64,000 bases of DNA from assembly GCA_011390935.1 (NCBI GenBank), contig JAABRL010000006.1, positions 106,599-170,598 on the forward strand, read 5' to 3'. Each line of letters opens with the position of its first letter. Within the stretch, counting starts at the first letter, position 1. Source of the DNA: Gemmatimonas sp. Its GTDB lineage: Bacteria; Gemmatimonadota; Gemmatimonadetes; Gemmatimonadales; Gemmatimonadaceae. This document shows, piece by piece, positions 26,274-34,228 of this stretch. The translations under genes and the position numbers were made by a program. A model generated the notes under the pieces. The model was not told the origin of the DNA and did not search any database. It saw nothing but the letters and a program-made list of their open reading frames with translations.

Positions 26274-27325
26274 CGTGGCCCATGTCGCACGCGCCGAGCG
26301 CTCCGTGGCGGCGCTTGCAGGCGAAGCTGCCGAAGGCGCGCCGATCACCGACGCGCTCACGGAACGCGTGGTCCTTCACCCGCGCCGCGTTCCGCATCGG
26401 CACGCTGGCGCCAGTCATGATCGCCGGCGTGGCCCGCCTGGCGTGGGCGCATGCACCATTCCGCGACGCCACCACACGTGACGCGCGAGGTCGCGCCGCA
26501 CTGCGTTCGTTCGCTGCCAGGCTGTTGCGCGCGCTGCACGTGCGGGTGCTCGTGGCGGGGCCACGTCCGCACACACCGGTGCTCTACGCCTGCAACCACA
26601 TGAGCTGGCTCGATGTGCTGGTACTACTCGTCGCGTTGCCGGAGTGCGTGCTGGTGGCCAAGGCGGACGTGGCGCGCTGGCCACTGATTGGTCGCATCGT
26701 GCGCGCAACGGATACCGTGCTGGTGGAGCGCGCGCCGACCCGTGGATTGCTGCGCACCGTGGCGCAGGTCGCCTCGCGATTGTCGTGCGGCCGGTCGGTT
26801 GTCCTCTTCGCGGAGGGCACCACGAGCGACGGTTCGCGAGTCCTGCCTTTCAGATCGCCGTTCTTCGAAGCCGCGGTACGCGCCGGCGTCCCGGTTGTCC
26901 CAGTAGGCCTGCGTGCCAGCACCGGCCCCGGTGGCCCTTCGCACGCGAGCCATGTCTGCTGGTGGGGTGACGGCACGCTTGTCGCCCACCTCCCGCTCGT
27001 CGCCGGCACGCGTCAGATCCGATATGCCGTGCGCCTCGGCGACCCACTGCACGTGTTGCACGCGCCCTCGCTGGCCCCCACACGGTTTGCCGTGGCCCCC
27101 ATCGGGGCCGACCGCGCGCTCCGGCGTCGCCGCTCGATCCTGCGCCGGCTACTCGCGCTCCGTGCGCACGACGCGGTACAGCGTCAGCGTGGGCACACCG
27201 GCATCATCGATCCGCCCGACGAGCAGCGACGACGCCTCGCCATCGAGCAGCTGCTCCTGCAGCCGCAAGGCGAGCTGTCCGATGCGTGTGCCGTCCCGAG
27301 CAAAGGCGTCCCAGCGCACTCGTGA
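26270..27325 (+). CDS. PlsC/OlsA-like 1-acylglycerol-type acyltransferase
   Basis: A 351-residue protein whose ATG overlaps the preceding TGA (ATGA). The PlsC fold is present: a membrane segment APVMIAGVARLAWAHAP, the HX4D box NHMSWLDVLVLLVALPECVL, VAKADVARWPLIGRIVRATD, VVLFAEGTTSDGSRVLPFRS and GVPVVPVGLRAS. These residues bind the acyl donor and acceptor. As partner of the GNAT enzyme it should acylate lyso-ornithine lipid, though lysophosphatidate is possible. The C-terminal 60 or so residues, from about 27149 on, are read through DNA antisense to the next gene, are Arg/Gln-rich and resemble no PlsC tail; the true domain ends earlier. Confidence 0.86.
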   Translation: MTWPMSHAPSAPWRRLQAKLPKARRSPTRSRNAWSFTRAAFRIGTLAPVMIAGVARLAWAHAPFRDATTRDARGRAALRSFAARLLRALHVRVLVAGPRPHTPVLYACNHMSWLDVLVLLVALPECVLVAKADVARWPLIGRIVRATDTVLVERAPTRGLLRTVAQVASRLSCGRSVVLFAEGTTSDGSRVLPFRSPFFEAAVRAGVPVVPVGLRASTGPGGPSHASHVCWWGDGTLVAHLPLVAGTRQIRYAVRLGDPLHVLHAPSLAPTRFAVAPIGADRALRRRRSILRRLLALRAHDAVQRQRGHTGIIDPPDEQRRRLAIEQLLLQPQGELSDACAVPSKGVPAHS

Positions 27326-28435
27326 CGCACCGGCCTCCGGCATGGTCCGCACCCAGACGGAGCCGTCGCGCAGCACGACCAATCCGGTGATGGCCGCATG
27401 GCGCGTCGGCAGCTGCCGCAACCCTTCTTCGGCCTGTGCGGCGGCCCCCTTGAGTCGCGGATCGCGTGCCAGTCGAGTCGCGCGATCGCGTACGGTGCGT
27501 ACAACACTGTCCCGTTCGGCGCGCGTAATGCGACGAGCGGGACGGTCGACCGTCAGCGTCCAGCGCTCGCCTTCGGCTGGCACGACGTGCACCGAGTACG
27601 TCGAGGCCGCAGTATAGGCCGCGTCACCACCGGCACCGAGCACGGTGCGTGGCACCGCGGCCAACGGCGCGAGCGGCCGTACGAACTCGCCACTTCCAGC
27701 TTCGTGCTGCGACGGGAGCTCGTAGGTGAAGCGCACACGGTTGCGAGTGGAGTCGGCGAAGACCTCCAGCACGGCGCCGGTGGCCTCCTCGCCCGCACGC
27801 GTGACGCGGCCAGCGGTCCACGCGGCAAGCTGTGTGCCGAGGAAGTCCATGTCCTGCACCGTCATTGGCGGCATCACGGTCTCGCTGCTGCCGCCCCGTC
27901 CGTCGAGCGAGGCGCGCACGAGTCGCATCTCGTTGTTGGCAAAGAGCAGCACCGAATCGGTGCCGAGCAGCCGCATGGCGATGATGTTGCGCAACTCACC
28001 CGGGCCACCGCCACGACGCGCGATATCGGCGAGCCGTGCACCGCTCGCGCTGAAGCGTCGCACGGGCGGCTCACGATCGCTTACCACGACGCCCCCATCG
28101 GGCAGCAGTCGCGCGAAGGCGAACATGCGCACATCGCAGCCGTCCGCATTCGGATCGTCACACCAGGACCGCACGCGCTCGGTCGCAAGCATGGGCGCGG
28201 CGGCGTACGCTTCGCGCGACTCGCGAAGCACCCGCGGCGCCCCCTGTGCCTCGATCGACGCGGCCGAGCCGAGCGCCAGCGTGACGGCGCTGACCGCACA
28301 GCGCCACCCGCGTACGGTCAGCGCCCCGCGAACCAGCTCGATGGGGCGAAGCCGACCGGATTGATCTCGAAGAACTGACCACGAGACCAGTGGCCCGTGG
28401 TGGGAAAGTACGGAGGCGGGAATCGCAGGGCGCAC
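27149..28435 (-). CDS. Exported six-bladed beta-propeller-like protein
   Basis: The mature part resembles six-bladed propeller proteins: MFAFARLLPDGGVVVSDREP, VRRFSASGARLADIARRGGG, IIAMRLLGTDSVLLFANNEM, VQDMDFLGTQLAAWTAGRV and GLVVLRDGSVWVRTMPEA, each a strand-rich blade. The protein ends in SLLVGRIDDAGVPTLTLYRV. A signal peptide (GWRCAVSAVTLALGSAASIE followed by AQ) is clear, yet no ATG, GTG or TTG stands just before it. The first permitted start, a GTG at 28435, overlaps the upstream pilin gene by 118 bases. A CTG at 28321, overlapping the pilin gene's stop as CTGA, would give a normal signal peptide. The role is unknown. Being downstream of the pilins, it may be part of their export or adhesion unit. 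Confidence 0.72.
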   Translation of the reverse strand: MRPAIPASVLSHHGPLVSWSVLRDQSGRLRPIELVRGALTVRGWRCAVSAVTLALGSAASIEAQGAPRVLRESREAYAAAPMLATERVRSWCDDPNADGCDVRMFAFARLLPDGGVVVSDREPPVRRFSASGARLADIARRGGGPGELRNIIAMRLLGTDSVLLFANNEMRLVRASLDGRGGSSETVMPPMTVQDMDFLGTQLAAWTAGRVTRAGEEATGAVLEVFADSTRNRVRFTYELPSQHEAGSGEFVRPLAPLAAVPRTVLGAGGDAAYTAASTYSVHVVPAEGERWTLTVDRPARRITRAERDSVVRTVRDRATRLARDPRLKGAAAQAEEGLRQLPTRHAAITGLVVLRDGSVWVRTMPEAGASRVRWDAFARDGTRIGQLALRLQEQLLDGEASSLLVGRIDDAGVPTLTLYRVVRTERE

Positions 28436-30237
28436 TGGTTGAACGAAATGTCGCTCACATAGCCGTGCAGGAAACCACCACTCATGGTTCCACCCTGCCC
28501 GGCACGAGACTGAATCCTACCGCCAACCTGCCGAACGGTTCCGCGGTGCACGTAGGATGCCGCGGCCAGACCCGCCGGCGGTGACGCACGTTCCGTGGCG
28601 ATCGAGCCGAGCGCCAACACGACCGCATGCACGGCGAGGTCCGGACGGCTGGGCGAGGGATCGAAGTCCCGGCGCGCCGCAAGCCAGGCGGTGCCGTTGC
28701 CGGAGTTGTCACGCCGCTGCTGCGGCGTCTGCAGCGCATTGTCGGCCCACAAGACATGCCGACCGCTGAACAGGCCGACGATGTCATCATCGGGTGTGCA
28801 CGATCCGCTCGTGGTGGACGGGTCGACCGCCTGCCGCAGTTCGTGCAGCACGACCATGTTGTCGCGACTGACGAGCGTGATGCGTCCCCGCACGGTGCCA
28901 CTGACGCCCACGCGTCCTTCGGCGAAGATCACACCACGGAAATCGGGATTGAAGCGCGGACTCAGCGGCCACAAGTAGTCGCCATCGGCGCGCGCGGCAA
29001 CAGCAGCAGGCACGGTGCCGCTGGTGCGCGGCAGCCAGTCACCGGCCGCATCGCTCGCCACGAAGGTGCCGGTGGGCGTGAGGCGCGGATCACCGCCGAG
29101 GAAGCAGCGCGCGTTCGCGTGATCAAAGGCATCCTGCTTGGCACGCATGCGCTGGCGGTAGGTACCGGCCGCCAGCGGTGCGATGGCGGCAAAAGTGGTG
29201 GGCGTAGCGACGCGACCGCCGACCATCGTCGTCACCCCGCAGTTTCGCGCATACAGCAGACTGTCGAGCGTGGTGGTCGAGCCACTGTGCACGGGCACAC
29301 CGGTAGTCGGAGGCGCCGGCGTGCGCGCCATGGCCCATCCGTTGCCGTTCGGCATGGCGGGGCGCATCTGATACACGCGAAAGAAGCCTTCGTCCGGGCC
29401 CGTGGTCAGGCCGTCACCGTCGATGTCCACGGGGACGAACTCGATGCGCATGGTGACGGTGGCCGAGTCACCAGTGGTGAAGGACGGCGTGAACACATAG
29501 CCGGCGCGCTGCGCAATGTTCCGGACAACATTGAGCTCGGCGGTGGACGGGAGTTCGATGCGGCTCACCCCTTCGCGCGGCGGCGGCTTCTGGAACCACC
29601 CCTTGCCACGATTGAGGATGCCCTTGGCCGTGGTGACATCATCGCGGAACACGGCCTGCGGATACGTCCCGTCCCAGATGTACAGCGAATCGTTGGAGTG
29701 CAGCGGTCCCTGCGCCGTCCACCCGTTGGCGAACCACAGAATGGTGCCGCCGGGATTGGTGCCGATGTCGGTGAAGTAGGCGTAGCGGGCGAACGACTGC
29801 TGAAACATCAGCGCTCGACGCACGGCCGTGTTGCCGCTCGCATCCACCGTGCGCGACACGATTTCGCCCTGCACGCCGTATTCACCACCCACGTCGAGCG
29901 AATCGGAGTTGCCGATGCGCGCCACCCAGGTGGTGCGCGTGATGGGCTGGGGCGCGCCCGTGACCGTGACCCCGTTTTCGATGGTGGCGTATCCGGTGAC
30001 GGGCACGGTATCGAGTCGCGCGTTGAGCCGCGCCCTCGCGATTTCGAGCCCCGAAAGCGCCGCATCATCCACTGACATGGCACGCTCGGAAGCGCTCTGG
30101 ATGAGCACGTTGGACATCGAGAGCATCGAAAGCGCCAACGCGATCGTGGCGGCCACGACCGACACCAGAATCACGGCCATCAGCGCGAAGCCGCGACGGG
30201 GCCGACGGGGGCGCGACAGACCTCGGGAAGGCATCAT
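28318..30237 (-). CDS. PilX/GspK-like large minor pilin
   Basis: Starts at the ATG at 30237, where ATGATGA overlaps the previous stop, giving 639 residues. A class III-like prepilin leader ends in RRPRRG, followed by FALMAVILVSVVAATIALAL, the hydrophobic helix. The usual Glu at position 5 is missing (Met-Ala), as in PilX and GspK, which cap the pilus tip. The large soluble part (about 60-639) has TYPQAVFRDDVTTAKGILNR, VDIDGDGLTTGPDEGFFRVY (a calcium-loop-like DxDxDG) and RGVIFAEGRVGVSGTVRGRI. It is therefore much larger than usual pilins and may be the adhesive tip. It is the last pilin of a four-gene operon. Confidence 0.85.
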   Translation of the reverse strand: MMPSRGLSRPRRPRRGFALMAVILVSVVAATIALALSMLSMSNVLIQSASERAMSVDDAALSGLEIARARLNARLDTVPVTGYATIENGVTVTGAPQPITRTTWVARIGNSDSLDVGGEYGVQGEIVSRTVDASGNTAVRRALMFQQSFARYAYFTDIGTNPGGTILWFANGWTAQGPLHSNDSLYIWDGTYPQAVFRDDVTTAKGILNRGKGWFQKPPPREGVSRIELPSTAELNVVRNIAQRAGYVFTPSFTTGDSATVTMRIEFVPVDIDGDGLTTGPDEGFFRVYQMRPAMPNGNGWAMARTPAPPTTGVPVHSGSTTTLDSLLYARNCGVTTMVGGRVATPTTFAAIAPLAAGTYRQRMRAKQDAFDHANARCFLGGDPRLTPTGTFVASDAAGDWLPRTSGTVPAAVAARADGDYLWPLSPRFNPDFRGVIFAEGRVGVSGTVRGRITLVSRDNMVVLHELRQAVDPSTTSGSCTPDDDIVGLFSGRHVLWADNALQTPQQRRDNSGNGTAWLAARRDFDPSPSRPDLAVHAVVLALGSIATERASPPAGLAAASYVHRGTVRQVGGRIQSRAGQGGTMSGGFLHGYVSDISFNQCALRFPPPYFPTTGHWSRGQFFEINPVGFAPSSWFAGR

Positions 30238-31424
30238 GGTACCGTCACTCCCACCACGCCGGAGAGCGTGGACAGATTCGGCGTGCAGTCCTGCACGGCC
30301 AGCACGTATTGATAAAGGTGATTGAAGCCGACCTCGACACCACCATCGCGATATGCGTAGGTGCTCGTGCCGGCGACGGCGCCCACCGTCGCGATCGGAT
30401 TGCGCCACGTGGTTGCACCGGCGAGGCGACGCCACAACACGTAGCGCAGCGTATCATCCTCGCCGCCACCGTCGTCGGTGGCATTCGGCCAGGCGAGCAT
30501 CACGGCCGCACTGTCCGCGTTCCAGACCGCGGTAGGCGCCGACGGGGGCAAGGGGGGACGACCACAGGCGCGAACCGCACGCTCGGCGCCGATATTGGGC
30601 ATCGGGATCATGTACTGAATGACTTCGCGCGTGCCGTCGCTGCGACTCGCCGCTTCGTACGTGACCTCCACGGCACGCAACTGATCGATGCGCGTGGACA
30701 CCGCCGTGCCGGTATCGGGAGGTGTGCCACGCGTGGGCACCGACTTCGCCATCGGCAACCAGGCCTCGGGGACGCGCATCAGTGCAGACGCGTTCACGTC
30801 GTAGCGCGAGGGGTCATACCAGTAGCGAAAGAATGGCGTGTTTTCGACCTGACGCAATCCGTTGGCCACGAGTTCCGGCGCGTTGCCATTGACCTGACGC
30901 ATCAGCTGATACGCGTCCGGGTCATCATGCTCCGGATCGGGCGTGAAGAAGAAGACCACCGTCTCCGCTTCGCCAATCGTACCGAGCACGCTGCTGTAGT
31001 CGGCCAGCGGATAGCTGAAGGTTGACCCGGGAATCACGATCGGCGCTTCGGTCGTGAGTGCCGAGGCCTCGGCATCGCTGGCATACGGGTCGACGTAGAT
31101 CGCGCCCGTGAAGAGCGTGCTGTCGAGCAGGTTCGTGAGCAGATCGGCGTTGAATGCGAACACGCTGTCCGAGGCGTACACCGCGAGCGGCTGAGCGTCG
31201 ACGACATTGGTGCCCGCCGTGCGAATTTCCTGACGCAGGATATCGTGTCCGAAGCGCGCGTTCTGCACCTGCTCGGTGCGCGTGGCGACCGTGCGATAGC
31301 CACGGGTCTGCACGAGCAGGAAGCCGAACGCGGCCGCCATCACGATGCCGAAGATCACCATCGTGACCAGCAACTCCACCAGAGAGGCGCCGCGACGTGC
31401 GCGGGATGTGCGCGAATGGATCAT
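30234..31424 (-). CDS. PilW-like minor pilin
   Basis: A 396-residue prepilin. The leader MIHSRTSRARRG is followed by ASLVELLVTMVIFGIVMAAA, with Glu at position 5 and Ala instead of Phe at position 1, typical of PilW/PilV-class N-terminal methylation sites. The middle (RTEQVQNARFGHDILRQEIR; GAIYVDPYASDAEASALTTE) is a PilW-type pilin head. The C-terminal 90 residues contain a fibronectin type III-like stretch (PPSAPTAVWNADSAAVMLAW, NPIATVGAVAGTSTYAYRDG, LYQYVLAVQDCTPNLSTLSG). It overlaps the previous and next genes by ATGA-type junctions. Likely role: part of the tip complex of a type IV pilus or type II-like secretion pseudopilus. Confidence 0.85.
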   Translation of the reverse strand: MIHSRTSRARRGASLVELLVTMVIFGIVMAAAFGFLLVQTRGYRTVATRTEQVQNARFGHDILRQEIRTAGTNVVDAQPLAVYASDSVFAFNADLLTNLLDSTLFTGAIYVDPYASDAEASALTTEAPIVIPGSTFSYPLADYSSVLGTIGEAETVVFFFTPDPEHDDPDAYQLMRQVNGNAPELVANGLRQVENTPFFRYWYDPSRYDVNASALMRVPEAWLPMAKSVPTRGTPPDTGTAVSTRIDQLRAVEVTYEAASRSDGTREVIQYMIPMPNIGAERAVRACGRPPLPPSAPTAVWNADSAAVMLAWPNATDDGGGEDDTLRYVLWRRLAGATTWRNPIATVGAVAGTSTYAYRDGGVEVGFNHLYQYVLAVQDCTPNLSTLSGVVGVTVP

Positions 31425-31816
31425 GGTGCAGCGATGGTGATGCGACGCACGACGGGGTGCGTCAACCCGCTGCCCGGTGCGCCGGCGACGGTCACGGTCA
31501 CCGTGGTGAGCCGGACCCCATTGGTAGAATCAACCACCACGGCCGTTGAGGGCGTGAGCCCATCGCTCGCCACATTGTAGCTGCCGTTGGAGAGATCACT
31601 GAGTGTGCTGTAGGAGTTCCATACGCGCGCCAGCGAGATCTGCTGGTCGGCGATCGCGTTGGCGCGACTGCGTGCGCCGGCATCGGAGACGCTGTGCGAC
31701 GTGGTCGTACTCGACATGGCCATCGCGAGCACCACACCGACAAGCAGCGTGAGCGCGACGATGATTTCCACCAGCGAAAAACCGCGACGAGCGCGGCGCG
31801 AGACGCGACGAGTCAC
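31421..31816 (-). CDS. PilV-like minor pilin
   Basis: The start is the GTG at 31816, eight bases after GGAGG and overlapping the previous stop as GTGA, so the product is 131 residues. An ATG at 31831 is in frame but lies upstream of the ribosome site. The prepilin leader ends in RRARRG, then FSLVEIIVALTLLVGVVLAM with Glu 5, a complete N-methylation motif. The remainder is a small strand-rich head ending in HPVVRRITIAAP. It is the second gene of the minor-pilin operon and probably sits in the tip complex. Confidence 0.87.
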   Translation of the reverse strand: MTRRVSRRARRGFSLVEIIVALTLLVGVVLAMAMSSTTTSHSVSDAGARSRANAIADQQISLARVWNSYSTLSDLSNGSYNVASDGLTPSTAVVVDSTNGVRLTTVTVTVAGAPGSGLTHPVVRRITIAAP

Positions 31817-32415
31817 GAGGCTTGCCTCCATTCGGTGCCGGTCCACGCGAACCAGACCGGTCGCCCGGTGGCACGCGTGATGCGCAAGGCCCGCGCGTCG
31901 GCGTGCTCACCGCCCGCGAGTGCGCGAGCCGAGGTGAGATAGATGATGCGCGCGCGGCTGACGGCGCCGTTGCGCTGCAGAATCAGGGTGACCGTTTCGG
32001 ACGGATCGGAGAGATCACCGTCCAGTCCGGGCACGGAGGAAGGGCGACCGAATCGCACGGTCTCTGGGACGAGGAAGGGGCGACGCTTCTCGCCCGCATC
32101 GGGTACGCCGTTGTTGTTGAGGTCCCACGTGGACCGCGTGGTGTGTTCGCTGGCATCGAACGTGACGAGCACGTTGTGCCCACGGGACACGGCGTCACGC
32201 TGGGCCGTCATGATGGCCAGGTTGATCGTTCGCGCTGCGGTATCGACGGCTGCGCTGTCCACCCGCACCTTGGGGAGCGCCAGCGCGAACATGATGCCGA
32301 GCAGCACGATCACCACAGCCAGCTCGACGACAGTGAATCCGATGCGTGCGCGCGTGGCTCGCTCCGCTGCGTCCGCGCGGGGCGCTACGACATCTTCAGT
32401 TGAGAGGCGGGCCAT
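31813..32415 (-). CDS. GspH/FimT-like minor pilin
   Basis: A 200-residue product from the ATG at 32415 (MARLSTEDVVAP). The prepilin cleavage site is in RARIG followed by FTVVELAVVIVLLGIMFALA, with Glu 5. The head has the GspH/FimT pattern: QRDAVSRGHNVLVTFD, a calcium-like loop WDLNNNGVPDAGEKRRPFLV, and VTLILQRNGAVSRARIIYLT with GRPVWFAWTGTEWR at the end. It is the first gene of the operon (GspH/FimT, PilV, PilW, PilX), the same order as minor-pilin operons in other bacteria. No secretin, ATPase or prepilin peptidase is in the window. Confidence 0.88.
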   Translation of the reverse strand: MARLSTEDVVAPRADAAERATRARIGFTVVELAVVIVLLGIMFALALPKVRVDSAAVDTAARTINLAIMTAQRDAVSRGHNVLVTFDASEHTTRSTWDLNNNGVPDAGEKRRPFLVPETVRFGRPSSVPGLDGDLSDPSETVTLILQRNGAVSRARIIYLTSARALAGGEHADARALRITRATGRPVWFAWTGTEWRQAS

Positions 32416-32533
32416 GAAACACACGACGGAGGGCAGGAGACAAGCGGTCTCCGAGAGGACGAGCCGTCGGCGAGCACCGTCACCACGCGCTCGCCCTCAC
32501 GCGTCAAACGTGACACCCAATGCCACCGGCGTG

Positions 32534-34126
32534 TTACCAGTCGGTCGGCACGTAGTCCTTGAGGAACTGCCCCCAGACGTGGCGTCCGGTGTTCACCCCA
32601 TCGATGATCGGATCGACGATGCGCGCCGCACCGTCCACGATGTCGAGCGGCGGATGGAAGCGATGCTCCGCCGTCTTGCGTGCGGCGATCTGCACCGGGT
32701 CCTCGTCGGTGACCCAGCCGGTGTCCACGCTGTTCATGTGAATGCCGTCGGCGAAATAGTCGGGCGCTGACGTACGCGTCATCATGTTGAGGGCGGCCTT
32801 CGCCATGTTCGTGTGCGGATGCCGCGTGGTCTTGAAGCGGCGGTAGAACTGCCCCTCCACCGCTGACACGTTCACGATGTGCTTGTCGCGCTCCGGGGTG
32901 CGCAGCATGAGCGGCTTGAGCCGCGCGTTGAGCAGGAACGGGGCGACGGCGTTGACGAGCTGCACCTCGAGCAGTTCCACGGCGGGCACTTCATGCATCT
33001 GCAACCGCCACGAGTTGCGCTCGCGCAGGTCGATCTGCTGCAGATCCTGATCGAGACGACCCTCCGGAAAGAGTGCCTGCTGGGCCTCGTGCTCTTCGGC
33101 CAGGAGTCGCAGCTGCGAGAGCTGTGCGGCATGCGTGAGCCCGACGGCATCGCGCAGCTCGGTGGCCGCCACGCCGGGCTCCGTGCCGCCCTCGGGGAGC
33201 ATGCGGTAGCCGCGCACGCCTTCGTACGTGCCCACCAGTCGGCGCACTGGCTCCGGCATGGCGTGCAACGCCGCCGTCTCGGCGTCCATCATGTGCTGAT
33301 AGAAATCGGGCGGGCGACGCACGGTCTGGCAGGCGTTGTTCACGATGAAATCGAGACGATCGTGCGACTCGAGCAGCTGCTGACAGAACGCTTCCACGCT
33401 GGGCGTGTGCCGCAGATCGAGCCCGAAGATCTCGAGGCGATGTCCCCATTCGGCGAAGTCCGGCTCGGCCGCGTAGCGCATGGCGGAGTCGCGCGGGAAT
33501 CGCGTGGTGACGATGAGATGCGCACCGGCCCGCAGCAGCTTGATACCGGCCTGATAGCCGATCTTCACGCGCCCGCCGGTGAGCAGGGCCACGCGGCCGG
33601 AGAGGTCCGCCGATTCGGTGCGCTTGGCGTAGTTGAACGCGGCGCACGAGGGGCAGAGCTGATCGTAGAAGTGGTGCAGCGCGGTGTAGTCCTGCTTGCA
33701 CACGTAGCAGTTGAGCCGCTCGGGGGCCGGCTGGAAGTGCGGCTCCTCGTCGACCGTCTCCTGCTCGAAGTCCGACGGCGCAAAGAGACGCGGCGTGATG
33801 AACACCTCTTCGCGACGCAGCTTGCGAATGCCCGTTTCCTGCAGCACCGACTCGGCGCGCTGCGTGCGCTCCTGCTTGCGCTGGTTGCGCGTGGCCTTCA
33901 CGAGACGGCGTCGGGCCACGGCATCGGGGCGCGACACTTCGCCTGCGGCGCGCAGCAGGCGCGTGCGATCGTCTTCGCCGAGCGCGGCGAGCAGCGCCCG
34001 ATCCGACGCCACCGCTTCCAGCAAGGCCGCCGCGTCGCGAGCGCGCTCCGCCAGCGCCAGGAGGTCGGGCGCCGGGGCGGGGGCGTCGGGACGCGCAGCG
34101 GCGGAATCGTGGGGCGAGTGGGACAC
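32534..34126 (-). CDS. Short-chain dehydrogenase/reductase with extra N-terminal zinc-ribbon-like region
   Basis: About 530 residues from the GTG at 34126. Residues about 15-110 are a basic, helical region with no recognised domain. A Cys cluster follows: YVCKQDY and LCPSCAAF, two C-x2-C pairs that could bind zinc. The SDR core starts with DLSGRVALLTGGRVKIGYQA (Rossmann motif, altered from TGxxxGIG), then LDFIVNNACQTVRRPPDFYQ (NNA), a very long insertion with a helical part, and HIVNVSAVEGQFYRRFKTTR with HTNMAKAALNMMTRTSA, where the usual YxxxK Tyr is replaced (HTNMAK). The NAD-binding fold is present but catalytic competence is doubtful. Standard SDRs are about 250 residues. The start could lie elsewhere. 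Confidence 0.85.
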   Translation of the reverse strand: MSHSPHDSAAARPDAPAPAPDLLALAERARDAAALLEAVASDRALLAALGEDDRTRLLRAAGEVSRPDAVARRRLVKATRNQRKQERTQRAESVLQETGIRKLRREEVFITPRLFAPSDFEQETVDEEPHFQPAPERLNCYVCKQDYTALHHFYDQLCPSCAAFNYAKRTESADLSGRVALLTGGRVKIGYQAGIKLLRAGAHLIVTTRFPRDSAMRYAAEPDFAEWGHRLEIFGLDLRHTPSVEAFCQQLLESHDRLDFIVNNACQTVRRPPDFYQHMMDAETAALHAMPEPVRRLVGTYEGVRGYRMLPEGGTEPGVAATELRDAVGLTHAAQLSQLRLLAEEHEAQQALFPEGRLDQDLQQIDLRERNSWRLQMHEVPAVELLEVQLVNAVAPFLLNARLKPLMLRTPERDKHIVNVSAVEGQFYRRFKTTRHPHTNMAKAALNMMTRTSAPDYFADGIHMNSVDTGWVTDEDPVQIAARKTAEHRFHPPLDIVDGAARIVDPIIDGVNTGRHVWGQFLKDYVPTDW

Positions 34127-34228
34127 GGGCAGGTACGGAAGCGTGGTCGCGCGCCAGGCATTCCGGCGCAATCCTGAAAGATAGCGGATTCTGGCGCCGG
34201 TGTGCTACTTGGCGGCAATGCCGCGCAG

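Noticed and set aside
26270..27325. Frameshift in the PlsC-like gene
   Set aside because: The frame is continuous and its HX4D, EGT and PVGL blocks are in order; only the tail is odd, which fits a lost stop codon.
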